From Petrimonas mucosa (lineage in GTDB: Bacteria > Bacteroidota > Bacteroidia > Bacteroidales > Dysgonomonadaceae), in assembly GCF_900095795.1 (NCBI RefSeq), contig NZ_LT608328.1, positions 1,171,001 to 1,235,000 of the forward strand: a stretch of 64,000 bases of DNA. The letters run 5' to 3'. The position numbers and the translations under genes were made by a program. Of the stretch, positions 1 through 8,685 are shown piece by piece (within the stretch, counting starts at the first letter, position 1; the number at the start of each line of letters is the position of its first letter). A model generated the notes under the pieces. The model was not told the origin of the DNA. It saw nothing but the letters and a program-made list of their open reading frames with translations, and did not search any database.

Positions 1-90
1 GTAAATCATTGAATTTTAATTAGTTAATTGAATATTTACCGAAGTATTGATAAGGTTAGATTTTCATCGGGTGACAATTGTTGACCATAC

Positions 91-507
91 TCATTTTTTT
101 CCCACATGGATTGGGATTAACTCGTCATTGCCAAAACTGTTGCAATCCGTACAGTGTACATGGTTCTCGATACCGCCTATCAATTTGTAGCAGCGTCTGC
201 AACGAAACCACTCTTTGTCAAACTGTACATTACCACCCTCAATATGAATCACCTTTCCTTCCACCAGTGCCAGTGCAATTGTTCTACGGGCTTGTTCATA
301 GATACGTGTCAATGTAGGGCGTGAAACATTCATCCGTGCAGCAGTCTGATCCTGGTTTAATCCTTCATAGTCCAATAACCGGATTGCTTCATACTCATCG
401 TATAGCAATGATACAGAACCCAACTTGTTCCGAGGAATGCCAAAGGGCTTGAATCCCTGCATCAGGGGAGGATTGGATATTTTCCGGTTTTGTTTGGGAC
501 GAGGCAT
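91..507 (-). CDS. DUF134 family predicted DNA-binding protein
   Basis: A 138-residue protein opening with MPRPKQNRKI, typical of the DUF134/UPF0251 family. A sigma-70 region-4-like helix-turn-helix lies around residues 35-75 (YDEYEAIRLLDYEGLNQDQ followed by AARMNVSRPTLTRIYEQAR). A C-terminal Cys-rich part (CRRC near 103, CTDC near 119) could bind a metal. The family is usually found beside NifX/NifB-like iron-molybdenum cofactor-type proteins and DUF5320 proteins, and relics of exactly those lie just to the right on the opposite strand. The regulatory role is inferred from family and fold; no target is visible. Confidence 0.9.
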   Translation of the reverse strand: MPRPKQNRKISNPPLMQGFKPFGIPRNKLGSVSLLYDEYEAIRLLDYEGLNQDQTAARMNVSRPTLTRIYEQARRTIALALVEGKVIHIEGGNVQFDKEWFRCRRCYKLIGGIENHVHCTDCNSFGNDELIPIHVGKK

Positions 508-552
508 AATATCAATTCACAGTTAAAAAGTTGATTTTGTCACTTTAAATTT

Positions 553-560
553 CAAAGATA
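553..560 (-). promoter_or_regulatory. candidate -7 box (TATCTTTG) of the DUF134 gene
   Basis: On the minus strand TATCTTTG matches the Bacteroidota -7 consensus TAnnTTTG, about 46 bases upstream of the DUF134 start. No clear -33 TTTG is visible at the expected distance, so this rests on one box. The rest of 508-765 is AT-rich and shows no gene. Confidence 0.4.
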
Positions 561-765
561 TGGAATAGTTATAAACTTATGCTCATTAATGGGATTTTTT
601 TGATAAATAATTTCACGATCCTGATTGTTGAATTACCATATTTTTTAGAGTGAGACCGTTTTTATTGCATTGTTTATGCTACAAAAAAAATCACTTAAAA
701 ATATATCGAATTATTTGCTAAATGAACATATGTTCATTATATTTGCTGTACGAAATGAGTAGTCC

Positions 766-978
766 ATGTTGGCGATCTCAAAATGGAACGGTGAAAAACA
801 TCTTTTGAAAGTAGCCATCACCGGACATCTGGGCGACAAGGCAGCATCGGTTGCGAGACAACTCGGTATTGAGATGACCCCGCTCGATGATCGGCAGAGA
901 AGTGTGGAAGAGGTGATTCTGATGATCAAAAAGAGAAATTTTACATTTAACAAAAGGAGGTTATTATGCCAGGAATGA
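766..978 (+). pseudogene. NifX / dinitrogenase iron-molybdenum cofactor-like remnant
   Basis: A 70-codon frame whose middle (VAITGHLGDKAASVARQLGI, then SVEEVILMIKK) resembles the C-terminal half of the dinitrogenase Fe-Mo cofactor / NifX-like fold, where a glycine turn precedes a helix, a GIE-type strand and an SVEEA helix. The N-terminal part of that domain is missing and the last residues overlap the DUF5320 start, so this reads as a truncated leftover. The position between a DUF134 gene and a DUF5320 gene fits, because the three families commonly cluster. The similarity is judged by eye and is moderate. Confidence 0.4.
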
Positions 979-1202
979 ACAGGAGAGGGCCCGAAGGCGA
1001 AGGTCCGATGAGTGGAAGAGGACGGGGACGTTGTAACCCGTCGAACAGAGAGTCCAACAATTTTGATGCTCCTGCAGGAGCCGAGATAAATGCTCCTTTC
1101 CGACAGGGTGCCGGCAGAGGCCGGGGTGCTATCAGGGGTATGGGCCAGGCTCAAGGCGAAAGAATGAGAAGAAGAGATGGTCACCGGTCTCGATGCCTGT
1201 GA
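966..1202 (+). CDS. DUF5320-like Gly/Arg-rich small protein
   Basis: A 78-residue protein beginning MPGMNRRGPEGEGPMSGRGR, matching the DUF5320 signature (MPxGDxxGPxGxGPMTGRG). It is rich in Gly and Arg, contains only two Cys and has no membrane segment. A strong Shine-Dalgarno-like AAAGGAGG sits at about 952-959, 6-7 bases before the ATG, which supports this start. DUF5320 proteins usually accompany NifX-like and DUF134 proteins; their function is not known to me. Here the partner NifX gene is truncated, so the gene may be expressed without its usual partner. Confidence 0.75.
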   Translation: MPGMNRRGPEGEGPMSGRGRGRCNPSNRESNNFDAPAGAEINAPFRQGAGRGRGAIRGMGQAQGERMRRRDGHRSRCL

Positions 1203-1430
1203 CTGTCAGTAGTATAGATTCTGTGAAAGCATACACTCACTTCTACTGAGAAAAAAGCGCTTGCCGCTGAGTTGTTCTCACGCTTTCACAATAGGACCCG
1301 TTTTTTCAGTCCCCACTCTCTCAAGAGAACTCTACCGTCTTTTCAGGGAGAAGAGTGGCGTGGCCGATCTTTACAAACAGATCAAGTATGAGAGCAACGA
1401 GCGCCTGCTCGCTGAAGCCAGGAGCTCTTC
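1203..1430 (+). pseudogene. decayed DUF89 (ARMT1-like) gene fragment
   Basis: Two overlapping frames together resemble part of a DUF89 protein. One frame gives EKKALAAELFSRF (about 1247-1285); the other gives TLSRELYRLFREKSGVADLY and then KQIKYESNERLLAE (about 1315-1425), close to the DUF89 pattern in which a Pro/Ser-rich turn is followed by a RELYR-like helix, NPDPYxxxK and SNExAL. The switch of frame and nearby stops show it is broken. The 1431-1630 stretch holds one more short possible tail (YPAVNQDFKQQLKK, 1583-1624) preceded by an in-frame stop, so decay probably extends to the DUF4405 gene. Confidence 0.4.
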
Positions 1431-1630
1431 TTGGAATTGTCCATTCTTCTTTTCCTGAATCCCAGGGAATCCCGATCCAGATCACGGCTTGAGGCAACCG
1501 GCCATCAAAACGTAAAAGTGTTTGAAAACAGCATGATGGCCTGGCCTTATATGCGGAGGTGATAAAATGAGACTCGTGGTATCCTGCCGTCAATCAGGAT
1601 TTTAAGCAACAACTGAAAAAATAAGTCAGG

Positions 1631-2377
1631 ATGAAACAAAAGTGGTGTAATCAATCAAAACTGAACCTGAGCATTGACATCATCATGTTATTACTGCTCA
1701 TGCCCTTGGCGGGAATCGGCTTCCTGATAAAATATGTTCTGATCCCCGGTATTCAGCGGAACGAACGCTACGGGGCTGGTGTTGAACTGGAATTTTGGGG
1801 ACTAACACGTCACCAATGGGGATCCATTCACCTGATCATCAGTATCGTTTTCCTCGTTCTTTTACTTCTTCACATTATTCTGCATTGGAAAATGATCGTT
1901 GGGATCTTCAAACGGATGTTTCCTGATAAAGCTTTATGTGCAATATCGGCCACACTGATTGCCGGTACCGGTCTTCTCATGATTGTATTTCCTCTTTTTG
2001 TGAAACCGGAGATCGTTACAAGGAAATCGTTACATCTGAACAGAAAAATCAAACAGGAAACTCTCCAAATCGCGTCACCAGGAGAAATCCGTAAAGAAGT
2101 GTCAAAAGAAGCTGACAAGGATGTAGTGGTTTCCCCCCGGGCGGGACTGAATAAACCGAAACAGACTCTATCCGGAACTGAATTTGTCGACCTTGAAATC
2201 AACGGAAGGCAAACCCTACAGTTTGTTGCCAACAAATTCGGCATACCGGTGGAAAAAGTTGCAGCCGATCTCAACATCCCTTCAGAGCGGTCCGGTGAGA
2301 GACTCGGCAGGTTACGGAGACAGTATGCCTTTACCATGAACGACGTGCGCAAAAGCATTCTGAAAAATAAAGAATAG
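1631..2377 (+). CDS. DUF4405 domain membrane protein
   Basis: A 248-residue inner-membrane protein. Two or three hydrophobic segments occupy about 15-40, 62-85 and 95-120, with histidines in the second (RHQWGSIHLIIS, LLLLHIILHWK) of the type seen in cytochrome-b-like DUF4405 proteins. Residues 120-180 form a charged linker. The C-terminal 60 residues (GRQTLQFVANKFGIPVEKV, then SERLGRLRRQYAFTMNDVRK-like) form a small helical domain often fused to DUF4405. The histidines may ligate haem, but that is inference. It stands alone: decayed sequence upstream, a 369-base gap downstream. Confidence 0.75.
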   Translation: MKQKWCNQSKLNLSIDIIMLLLLMPLAGIGFLIKYVLIPGIQRNERYGAGVELEFWGLTRHQWGSIHLIISIVFLVLLLLHIILHWKMIVGIFKRMFPDKALCAISATLIAGTGLLMIVFPLFVKPEIVTRKSLHLNRKIKQETLQIASPGEIRKEVSKEADKDVVVSPRAGLNKPKQTLSGTEFVDLEINGRQTLQFVANKFGIPVEKVAADLNIPSERSGERLGRLRRQYAFTMNDVRKSILKNKE

Positions 2378-2746
2378 GCCGGATTACGCGATTTGTTAAC
2401 CGGTGTGGTTAGATACCTTTAAGCAGCTACCACAATGGTTACGGTATGATAAGTTGATTTGAATTGAATTGGAATAGCTGTTTGATTCAGGCTGTTCGCT
2501 ATCATCTTATAATGAGCGTATACCATTTACTGCCGTGATTTCTGGATAGCTTCCTCTTTTCACTTATGCAAATATCGAGGAAATGCATAGATCCAATTCA
2601 TGACAGGGGCTTGATGTTGAGCCATTCTGTCACCTCGCCGGATAATATTCCCCAAAGTGATGTGGAGCACAATTCTCATTGAGAGTTCGCTGAGATGGAA
2701 CCGCACCATGAAGATTTGATTAGTCAACCCTATTAGTAGCAAGCTG
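2378..2746. other. intergenic gap, no supported gene
   Basis: This 369-base gap lies between the 3' ends of the DUF4405 gene and the broken MBL gene. Only a short minus-strand frame is open (2560-2754), with no recognisable motif. I see no clear terminator hairpin with a T-tract. Confidence 0.5.
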
Positions 2747-3187
2747 TTATCCAATATTCATATCTTTCCAATTACCTCTAACCAGGCCTCCGTGATAACA
2801 AATAATCTCTTCAATTTCATAAGTGAATAGATTCTTGACAGACTCTTTGGCTTTATCTGCATCATAGGCAAACTGAGGGTAGGGAATAACAAGCTGTTCA
2901 TTTACCAGTACTAAGGCATCTCCGGCAATAAGTGTTTTTTTCTCTTTGACATAAAGTGATATGTGTCCCTCAGTGTGTCCAGGAGTAGAAATAATCTCTA
3001 TGCCTGAGCCAATAGGCAGGATCTGGTGATTTTCCAGGATATCATTTACCTCTACTGCCTCAACACTTTCCAGCGTCTTATGAAATTTAAGAGCCTCTGC
3101 CTTATCACCATCAGATAAAGTCGGATATATTTTTTCAGCTTGTTCCAATCGTAAGGATTTTTTCTGCTTTTCAATATATCTTTTCAT
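2747..3187 (-). pseudogene. MBL-fold hydrolase, C-terminal piece
   Basis: This is the C-terminal 146 codons of a metallo-beta-lactamase-fold hydrolase. It keeps the second half of the metal site: STPGHTEGHISLYV (the TPGHTxGH motif), LIAGDALV (bridging Asp) and ICYHGG (last His). The first metal motif THHDFDHTGS lies 4.4 kb away at about 7600-7640. A middle piece (QIKVMASDIEKRY) sits at 4593-4636. The original frame ran N-piece, RRYP-QIKVMASDIEKRY, then IEKQKKSLRLEQ, now split by an IS30 and an IS4 element. The ATG at 3187 is an internal codon and is unlikely to give active enzyme without the HxHxDH half. Confidence 0.9.
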
Positions 3188-4592
3188 TGCCGTCCGATAA
3201 AAACTGATTTTAATTTTGCTTGACTTCCAACCGTCATATTATCAGACATGTTTTTTTAGTTTTCTATTATTCTCAAAAGTAAGCCCCCCTGAAAAGGGTG
3301 AGCATCCCTAAATTCTTGTCATCCCGTTGCCAGTCTCGTTCCGGATTTTCTAAAAATCTCATCAAATGCAAGTAATTGAACAGGTGTATCCTGCAAAATG
3401 ATACCAGGTTCGAGAATGCCCAGCGCCGTTTCAACCGCTTTTGAACAACCGTGAGCAAGAGGTTCACGATCAAGGCGCAATATATCTGTGTTTTTATCGC
3501 GTTCTCGTTGTCCCCGAGGAAGTACTTCAAGGGGAAGTTACCTTTTAACTGACTGAACAGCAATTCAATTTGCCATCTAATCTTGTAAAGGGCGGCTATC
3601 ATGTCGGGACGAAGGTCGAACAGGTTGGTGAGGAACTCGAACTTGCGTTTCAACACCCTGTCGTAGAACACCACCTTGCGCAACATCAGCTTGCCCTGCC
3701 CATTGTCCTCCTTGACGGTCACCTCTATGATGGTGTCCTCCAGCACGCCGCTATGAATGCATTCTTCAACGTGAAGCTCTTGTTCCACCTTGTAAACGGC
3801 GTCGTCCTTGATGCGGGTGACGAAGCCGGCCCCCTTCTTGCCGAACAGCTTGAAGGCCTTGTAGTCGTTGTATCCCTTGTCGAAGACGTAAATGGTGTTG
3901 TCGTCGGGGCTGAGTTTCTTCAACAGCGCGTGGTCGTGCGTGGCGGCGGACGTGAACCATACCATCTTGGGAACGGGCTCGTCCACATTGATGACGGTGT
4001 GCACCTTGATCCCCCCTTTGCGTTTACCGTTAGAGGGTGTTCTGCCGACGCACTTCAGGATGTCCTGAAACAAGCTGATGACCGTGCTGTCGAAGATCTC
4101 GACCTGCTTGTTCAACACGGCCTTGAACCGGGTGTCCGAGATCACGTGTTGATACTCGCGGAGCAAATCGTGATACACGCCCGAGAAGAAATCAACACTC
4201 CGGCGCTTGTTGGCGTCCGACAATGTGCTCCTGTAGGGTATGTGGCCGAGTTAGAAATGCCTGGTCTTGCCTGAAAGACCGAGCATTGCGCCCGCCACCT
4301 CTCGCAGGGAGGAGCATTTGGCGAAAACACAAAATAACATGCTTATGAGGTGATCCTTGGCCATGAAACGTTTCACGTAATGATCAGCCTTGTGGCGTTT
4401 GCTGTTTCGAGCGATGATTCCTGAATCTATCATAGATATGAGCTGTCCGAAAACCGATTGTCCGAAAAAATAAGTACTTTTGTTCATTGTAGTCTTGTTT
4501 TGTGCTAAATACAAAGCTACAATTATTAGTACGATGGGCAAACTCAGATTTGCCCTCGTACTTCTTCAGAAAAAAGTTTTATCGGACAACAG
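3187..4592 (-). mobile_element. IS4-family element inside the MBL gene
   Basis: The ends carry related inverted repeats: TTGCCGTCCGATAAAAACTG on the left and, read inward from the right, CTGTTGTCCGATAAAACT. Flanks hold an imperfect direct repeat, ATATCTTTTCA on the left and ATATCTTTTTTCA on the right, consistent with an 11-13 bp target duplication whose T-tract has since changed length. End positions are good to a few bases. The single transposase gene is interrupted by a stop codon. Confidence 0.8.
3273..4487 (-). pseudogene. IS4-family transposase with an internal TAA stop
   Basis: From the ATG at 4487 (MNKSTYFFGQSV) the frame reads through to 3273 as about 404 codons except for one TAA in the context GKTRHF-stop-LGHIPYRSTLSDANK (stop near 4248). 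Both sides are in the same frame, so a single CAA-to-TAA change (Gln to stop) explains it. The DUF4372-type N-terminal domain is upstream of the stop. The DDE residues lie downstream: IFDSTVIS, VFDKGYNDY and the Y-2-R-3-E-6-K signature YKIRWQIELLFSQLK. The gene is inactive unless the stop is suppressed. Confidence 0.88.
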
Positions 4593-4815
4593 TGATATCT
4601 TTTTTCAATATCGGATGCCATTACTTTGATCTGGGGCCTAAGTTCAACTTAGAAGTGCAACATCCACGTGTTGTTTTTTGAAATGATTCTTCACAACAAT
4701 CATGAAAAACACCGGGGGGGTTTGCCTAACGGCCGGGGGCGCGCAAGCCCCCGAAGAGAGTCGGACAGCAACATAAAAGAAAAAGGAGACCGAAGTCTCC
4801 CTAAAATTAACTATT

Positions 4816-5671
4816 ATGTTGCTTATGAAAAAATACAAACAGTTAACTTCAGAACAAAGGTACGCGATTTATTTAGGTTTAGAAAACGGTGACACCCAGC
4901 GGACGATCGCGAGCTTGATAGGTGTCAGTCCTTCAGCGGTGTCCAGGGAGTTGCAGCGCAACAAGGACAAGCGCGGGGGCTACTCGTGGCGACTGGCCCA
5001 CGAGATGGCGATGGAGAGAAGGGAACGCCTGCCCGGCAACCGGTCCACCCCGGAATGGATCAAACAAAAGGTGATCCGGCTCGTGCGCAAGGACTGGTCG
5101 CCCGGGCAAATCAGCGGACACCTGAGAAAGAAGGAGAATATCCGGGTCTCCCACGAGACCATCTACAAGTGGATCCGGGAGGACAAGAAGGCCGGGGGCG
5201 ACCTTTACAAGCATTGCCGTCACAGGCTCAAGCACCGCAAGAGACCGGTGGGCTCCGTTAGAGGCATCCCCAACCGCAGGAGCATCCGGGAAAGGCCCGT
5301 GGAGGCCGACGGGAAGCGCTTCGGCGACTTCGAGATGGACACGATGATAGGGGCCGACCAGTCGGAGGCGATACTGACGGTGACGGAAAGGAAGACGAAC
5401 CTCGTGATGATCGGGGAACTGCCCCGCGGAAGGGACTCGAAAGGGTTGGCCAAGGTGCTGTGCCGCATGTTGCTACCCTACAAGGACGTGATAAGGACGA
5501 TCACCACGGACAACGGCTTGGAGTTCGCGGCGCACGAACGGATCACGGAGATGCTGGAAGCCCCGGTGTACTTCACCGACCCCTATTCGGCATGGCAAAA
5601 AGGATCGATCGAAAACGCGAACAAGCTCATCCGGCAATACATCCTCAAGGGGGCGTCCTTCAAGAACTGAA
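4816..5671 (+). pseudogene. IS30 transposase, N-terminal 284 codons (disrupted)
   Basis: Helix-turn-helix near residues 20-50 (TQRTIASLIGVSPSAVSREL), then the DDE core: FEMDTMIGADQ (first Asp, codon 5338-5340), TTDNGLEFAAHE (second Asp) and GSIENANKLIRQYI (Glu). The frame is cut after GASFKN by the IS1634-family insertion; the last 35 codons (YPPDRLKRIQHRLNERPRKK onward) survive at 7450-7557. Compared with the other copy it has Val at residue 37, Asp at 175 and Leu in YILKG. The catalytic residues are intact, but the protein loses its C-terminus. Confidence 0.92.
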
Positions 5672-7442
5672 ATTCCCGCTTTTTTCTAACCAGATTATTG
5701 TCAATCACACGTAATTTACTGATAAATAGTGAAAATATTTTGGAAAACCCTTGTTTTTCTCAAACAATATGGTTACATTTGTAACCATATTGAAGATTCA
5801 TTGTCATGGGAAAAAGGGTCATCGAGATCAAGGCGAAGAATGGAACGGTATATCTCTACGAGGATGAGTCATACTGGGACAGGGAAAAGGGTTACTCAAC
5901 GCACAAGCGCACCTGTATTGGCAAGAAGGGGGCAGATGGTGAGGCTATTTACAACACTTACTATAGGAACCGGGAAAAGATGCATCAACTAGCCGCAGAG
6001 GTAAAGAAGCCCAACGAGGTATCCAACACCACATTCGTTGGAGAGACGATGATACTTGACAAGGTGACCCGGGATACTGGTGTTTCACGCGTTTTGACCG
6101 AGAGCTTCGGGGAAAATGATGCCCGCAAGATCATCGCGTTGTCTTACTACCAGATATGTCGGGGGAAGGCATTGAGCAACGCGGAAGACTGGTTGGAGCA
6201 GCGCGGTTTGGGGAATATGGGGTTGAGTTCACAAAGGGTATCCGAATTGCTCGAGAGATTGAAGCAAGACAAGGTGAGCACGTTCTTTCAACTCTGGGCG
6301 GGGGAACACGCGGAAAAAGGGAGCCAGCTATTCGATTTGACCAGCGTGAGTACCTACGGCAAACGAAACCCTTACGCGGAGTACGGGTACAACAGGGATA
6401 GGGAAAACCTCGAGCAAATCAACCTGGCACTGCTGACCTCGTGTGGGAGCGGGCTGCCTATGTGGTACCAGGTGCTCCCCGGGAGCATGTCCGACAAGGT
6501 GATCCTGGATCAGGTGTTGTCGATGATGAAGAAGATGGAAGTCCCAAGGTTTACCTTCGTGGGTGATCGCGGTTTTTATAGTGACTACAACCTTGAGCTG
6601 TTGTCACGCGAGGGCTACAAGTTCACCATCCCGGTGCCGTCCAATGTCGCATGGCAAAAGAAATTGATCGCGGAACATCGCGACACACTTGTGCGCCCGG
6701 GGAACCTGATCGAGCAAAATGGGAGTATCATGTACGGGAAGACCATCTACAAGACTACCTCTGCTCATGGCAGAACCTGGTATCACCTGTATTTTGACCC
6801 CGCGAGAAAAGACAAGATCATAGCCTCTTTCATGCAAAAGCTAAGGGCTTTGAAAGATGAGCTGGAAGCAGACAAGCTTGTAGAATCACACCGGACGATG
6901 TATGAGCGTTACTTCATCGTCAAGGAGACCCCCGTTCGGGGCCGGTCGGTGAATTATAACGATGAGGCGATACAGGAGTTCATCAACAGTGACAGTTGTT
7001 ACTGGGTACTGATCTCTACCTCAGCCAAAACGGCGGTTCAGGCACTGGAACAATACCGGGAGAGAAACGGTGTGGAATTGTACTTCGATGATGAGAAGAA
7101 TCTCCTGGACTTGAGACGCCTGAAGAACCATAGCGAGCAGACGATCAAGGGTAAAATTTTCGTGACCTTCATCTCTCTGATCATCCTTGCAAGGTTACGA
7201 AAAATGGTGGGCCAGATTGACAAGAAGAAACGCAAACACTGGTCTGAACAAGATATGTTGCGCAAGGTGGAAACTTATGCAAGGGTTCACTTCGAGGGAA
7301 AATACAAGGATGTGTACTCCACACCCACCGCGGCTCAGCGACTAGTCTTCGACCTCCTGGAGATACCATACACCTTCAAGGGTAAGGAAAGAACATCGGG
7401 AAGAGAGCTGTAAATATGGTTACAAAAGCACGGGATTTTCGG
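5667..7442 (+). mobile_element. IS1634-family element nested in the IS30
   Basis: Ends read CTGAAATTCCCG (left) and, inward from the right, CCGAAAATCCCG. They are flanked by the direct repeat TCAAGAA (5660-5666 and 7443-7449), a 7-bp target duplication. Comparison with the uninterrupted IS30 copy fixes the insertion point. A perfect palindrome AATATGGTTAC-ATTT-GTAACCATATT (5766-5791) lies just before the transposase start, and the half-site ATATGGTTAC recurs right after its stop (7415-7424). Confidence 0.85.
5806..7413 (+). CDS. IS1634-family transposase
   Basis: A 535-residue intact DDE transposase. The catalytic motifs are LFDLTSVSTYG (first Asp), FVGDRGFYSDYNL (second Asp) and YRERNGVELYFDDEKNLLDL (Glu), in the spacing of the IS1634/IS1549 group. 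The C-terminal region (KNHSEQTIKGKIFVTFISLI) is the usual helical domain. No frameshift or stop is seen. The ATG at 5806 follows a palindrome that may act as an operator or a transcript hairpin. It looks competent, so the element could still move. Confidence 0.92.
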   Translation: MGKRVIEIKAKNGTVYLYEDESYWDREKGYSTHKRTCIGKKGADGEAIYNTYYRNREKMHQLAAEVKKPNEVSNTTFVGETMILDKVTRDTGVSRVLTESFGENDARKIIALSYYQICRGKALSNAEDWLEQRGLGNMGLSSQRVSELLERLKQDKVSTFFQLWAGEHAEKGSQLFDLTSVSTYGKRNPYAEYGYNRDRENLEQINLALLTSCGSGLPMWYQVLPGSMSDKVILDQVLSMMKKMEVPRFTFVGDRGFYSDYNLELLSREGYKFTIPVPSNVAWQKKLIAEHRDTLVRPGNLIEQNGSIMYGKTIYKTTSAHGRTWYHLYFDPARKDKIIASFMQKLRALKDELEADKLVESHRTMYERYFIVKETPVRGRSVNYNDEAIQEFINSDSCYWVLISTSAKTAVQALEQYRERNGVELYFDDEKNLLDLRRLKNHSEQTIKGKIFVTFISLIILARLRKMVGQIDKKKRKHWSEQDMLRKVETYARVHFEGKYKDVYSTPTAAQRLVFDLLEIPYTFKGKERTSGREL

Positions 7443-7583
7443 TCAAGAACTATCCACCCGACAGATTGAAGCGGATACAGCACAGGCTGAATGAAAGACC
7501 GAGGAAAAAATTGGACTTTAACACACCCAAAGTTGAGTTTTACAAACAATTAATGTAAATTGCACTTGCTGCTTGACTCTGCC

Positions 7584-7828
7584 GGATATCTCCTTTTAAA
7601 CTCCGCTAACGATCCAGTATGATCAAAATCGTGATGCGTTATGATGATATGTGTTAGCTTATCCAGTTTGATCTCATTCTGTTTTGATGCCTCCTCAAAC
7701 AGTTCAATCTGATGAGGATACCCTGCATCAACCAGGAGCATATTTTCTTTATCCTGAATAATAACAGGATATATGGCCTGCGATGTACCATCATGCTCAA
7801 AGCTTATATCTAAAATATCTATTCTCAT
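7584..7828 (-). pseudogene. MBL-fold hydrolase, N-terminal piece
   Basis: Starting at MRIDILDISFEHDG (ATG at 7828; the frame is open further upstream but that part has no family resemblance), this piece carries the first MBL strands (MLLVDAGYP) and the metal motif THHDFDHTGSLAEF (HxHxDH variant HHDFDH). It ends at KRRYP where the IS30 begins. The remaining pieces lie at 4593-4636 and 2747-3187. Promoter and start are retained, so a truncated peptide of about 80 residues plus an IS-encoded tail could be made. Confidence 0.88.
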
Positions 7829-7849
7829 CCTGAACGCAAAGATAACTAC

Positions 7850-8035
7850 TCTTTTGTTATCCCGACAATATCCGTTCTTCCCCTGCTTACCTGTTCCAGC
7901 TCTTCCAGATCGGGACCGGCAAGCAGGTGGAAGAGACGACTGTTTTCCCACTCCTTCACTTCAGTTCTTCAAGATGTTGGATGATGCAGAGAACTCCGGC
8001 GATCTCGCCGCTTCATTTGAACTCTTCTTGTCTGG
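7850..8035 (-). pseudogene. short decayed coding remnant, family not recognised
   Basis: On the minus strand one frame gives VLCIIQHLEELK and, after a shift, VKEWENSRLFHLLAGPDLEE followed by LEQVSRGRTDIVGITKE and a stop just upstream of the MBL start. The smooth continuation across the shift suggests the 3' end of a frameshifted gene that once preceded the MBL gene on the same strand. I do not recognise the family. Confidence 0.3.
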
Positions 8036-8041
8036 AATCTT

Positions 8042-8680
8042 ATGACATATCACCGAGAAAATTGTAACTTCGCGATCCAAATAAAAGAATCTGTGAAAGA
8101 GATATTGGAGTTATCGGAAAGAAACCGGCAGCGTGCCTGGGAGATTATCCGGGATACCGATCTCATCGGCATCTGGGAGTCGGTAGGAGCTACCGTTAAC
8201 ATTGTAGGATCGCTGAAGTTGAATCTGATGGTGAAACATTGTGATATTGATATGCATATCTATACAGATTCCCTTCGTGTATCCGATAGCTTCGCAGCAA
8301 TAGCCAGACTGGCAGAGCATCCCTCCATCAGGAGGATTGAATATGCCAATCTGCTTAACGTTGAAGATGCCTGTCTAGAATGGCATGCTTGGTATGAAGA
8401 CCTTGATGGCAAAATGTGGCATATCGACATGATCCATATCGTAAAAGGTTCCCGCTACGATGGTTATTTTGAGGTGGTGAGCGACCGAATTTTGGCCGTG
8501 CTGACCGAAGAGCAGCGTAATACGATATTGCGACTGAAATTTGAGACTCCAGACAATGAGAAGATCATGGGTATTGAATATTACCGCGCAGTCATCACCG
8601 GGGGGGTAAGAAGTTACGACGAGCTGCTCCGTTACAGACATGAGAATCCCGTGCCTGGTATATTGGAGTGGATGCCGTAG
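8042..8680 (+). CDS. nucleotidyltransferase-like protein
   Basis: A 212-residue soluble protein. VNIVGSLKLNLMVKHCDIDM (about residues 53-72) resembles the GS-x8-11-DxD nucleotidyltransferase signature, with the two Asp in DIDMHIYTD and a later acidic strand KMWHIDMIHI (about 125-134) that could supply the third carboxylate. Small proteins of this kind are often annotated as minor nucleotidyltransferases acting on small molecules or tRNA; the substrate here is unknown. It is convergent with the peptidase operon, ending five bases before that operon's last stop, and has no obvious operon partner. Confidence 0.6.
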   Translation: MTYHRENCNFAIQIKESVKEILELSERNRQRAWEIIRDTDLIGIWESVGATVNIVGSLKLNLMVKHCDIDMHIYTDSLRVSDSFAAIARLAEHPSIRRIEYANLLNVEDACLEWHAWYEDLDGKMWHIDMIHIVKGSRYDGYFEVVSDRILAVLTEEQRNTILRLKFETPDNEKIMGIEYYRAVITGGVRSYDELLRYRHENPVPGILEWMP

Positions 8681-8685
8681 AGGGT

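Larger units (their letters stand above)
4637..7583 (+). mobile_element. IS30-family element, copy 1, split by an IS1634-family element
   Basis: The outer ends (CCTAAGTTCAACTTAGAAGTGC on the left, GCACTTGCTGCTTGACTCTGCC on the right) match those of the second copy at 62639-63802. Flanking GG/GG (4635-4636 and 7584-7585) is a 2-bp target duplication; removing the element and one GG restores the MBL reading frame (RRYPQIKV). Without the internal IS1634-type insert the element would be about 1.16 kb. The leader before the transposase has two hairpins, GGGGGCGCGCAAGCCCCC and GGAGACCGAAGTCTCC. Confidence 0.9.

Noticed and set aside
1870-2358. 162-codon minus-strand frame
   Set aside because: Antisense to the DUF4405 gene; Ser/Arg-rich and featureless.
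3570-4274. A 234-codon plus-strand frame opposite the IS4 transposase
   Set aside because: It is the antisense of the DDE transposase, has Val/Leu/His-rich composition and no domain; a shadow frame.
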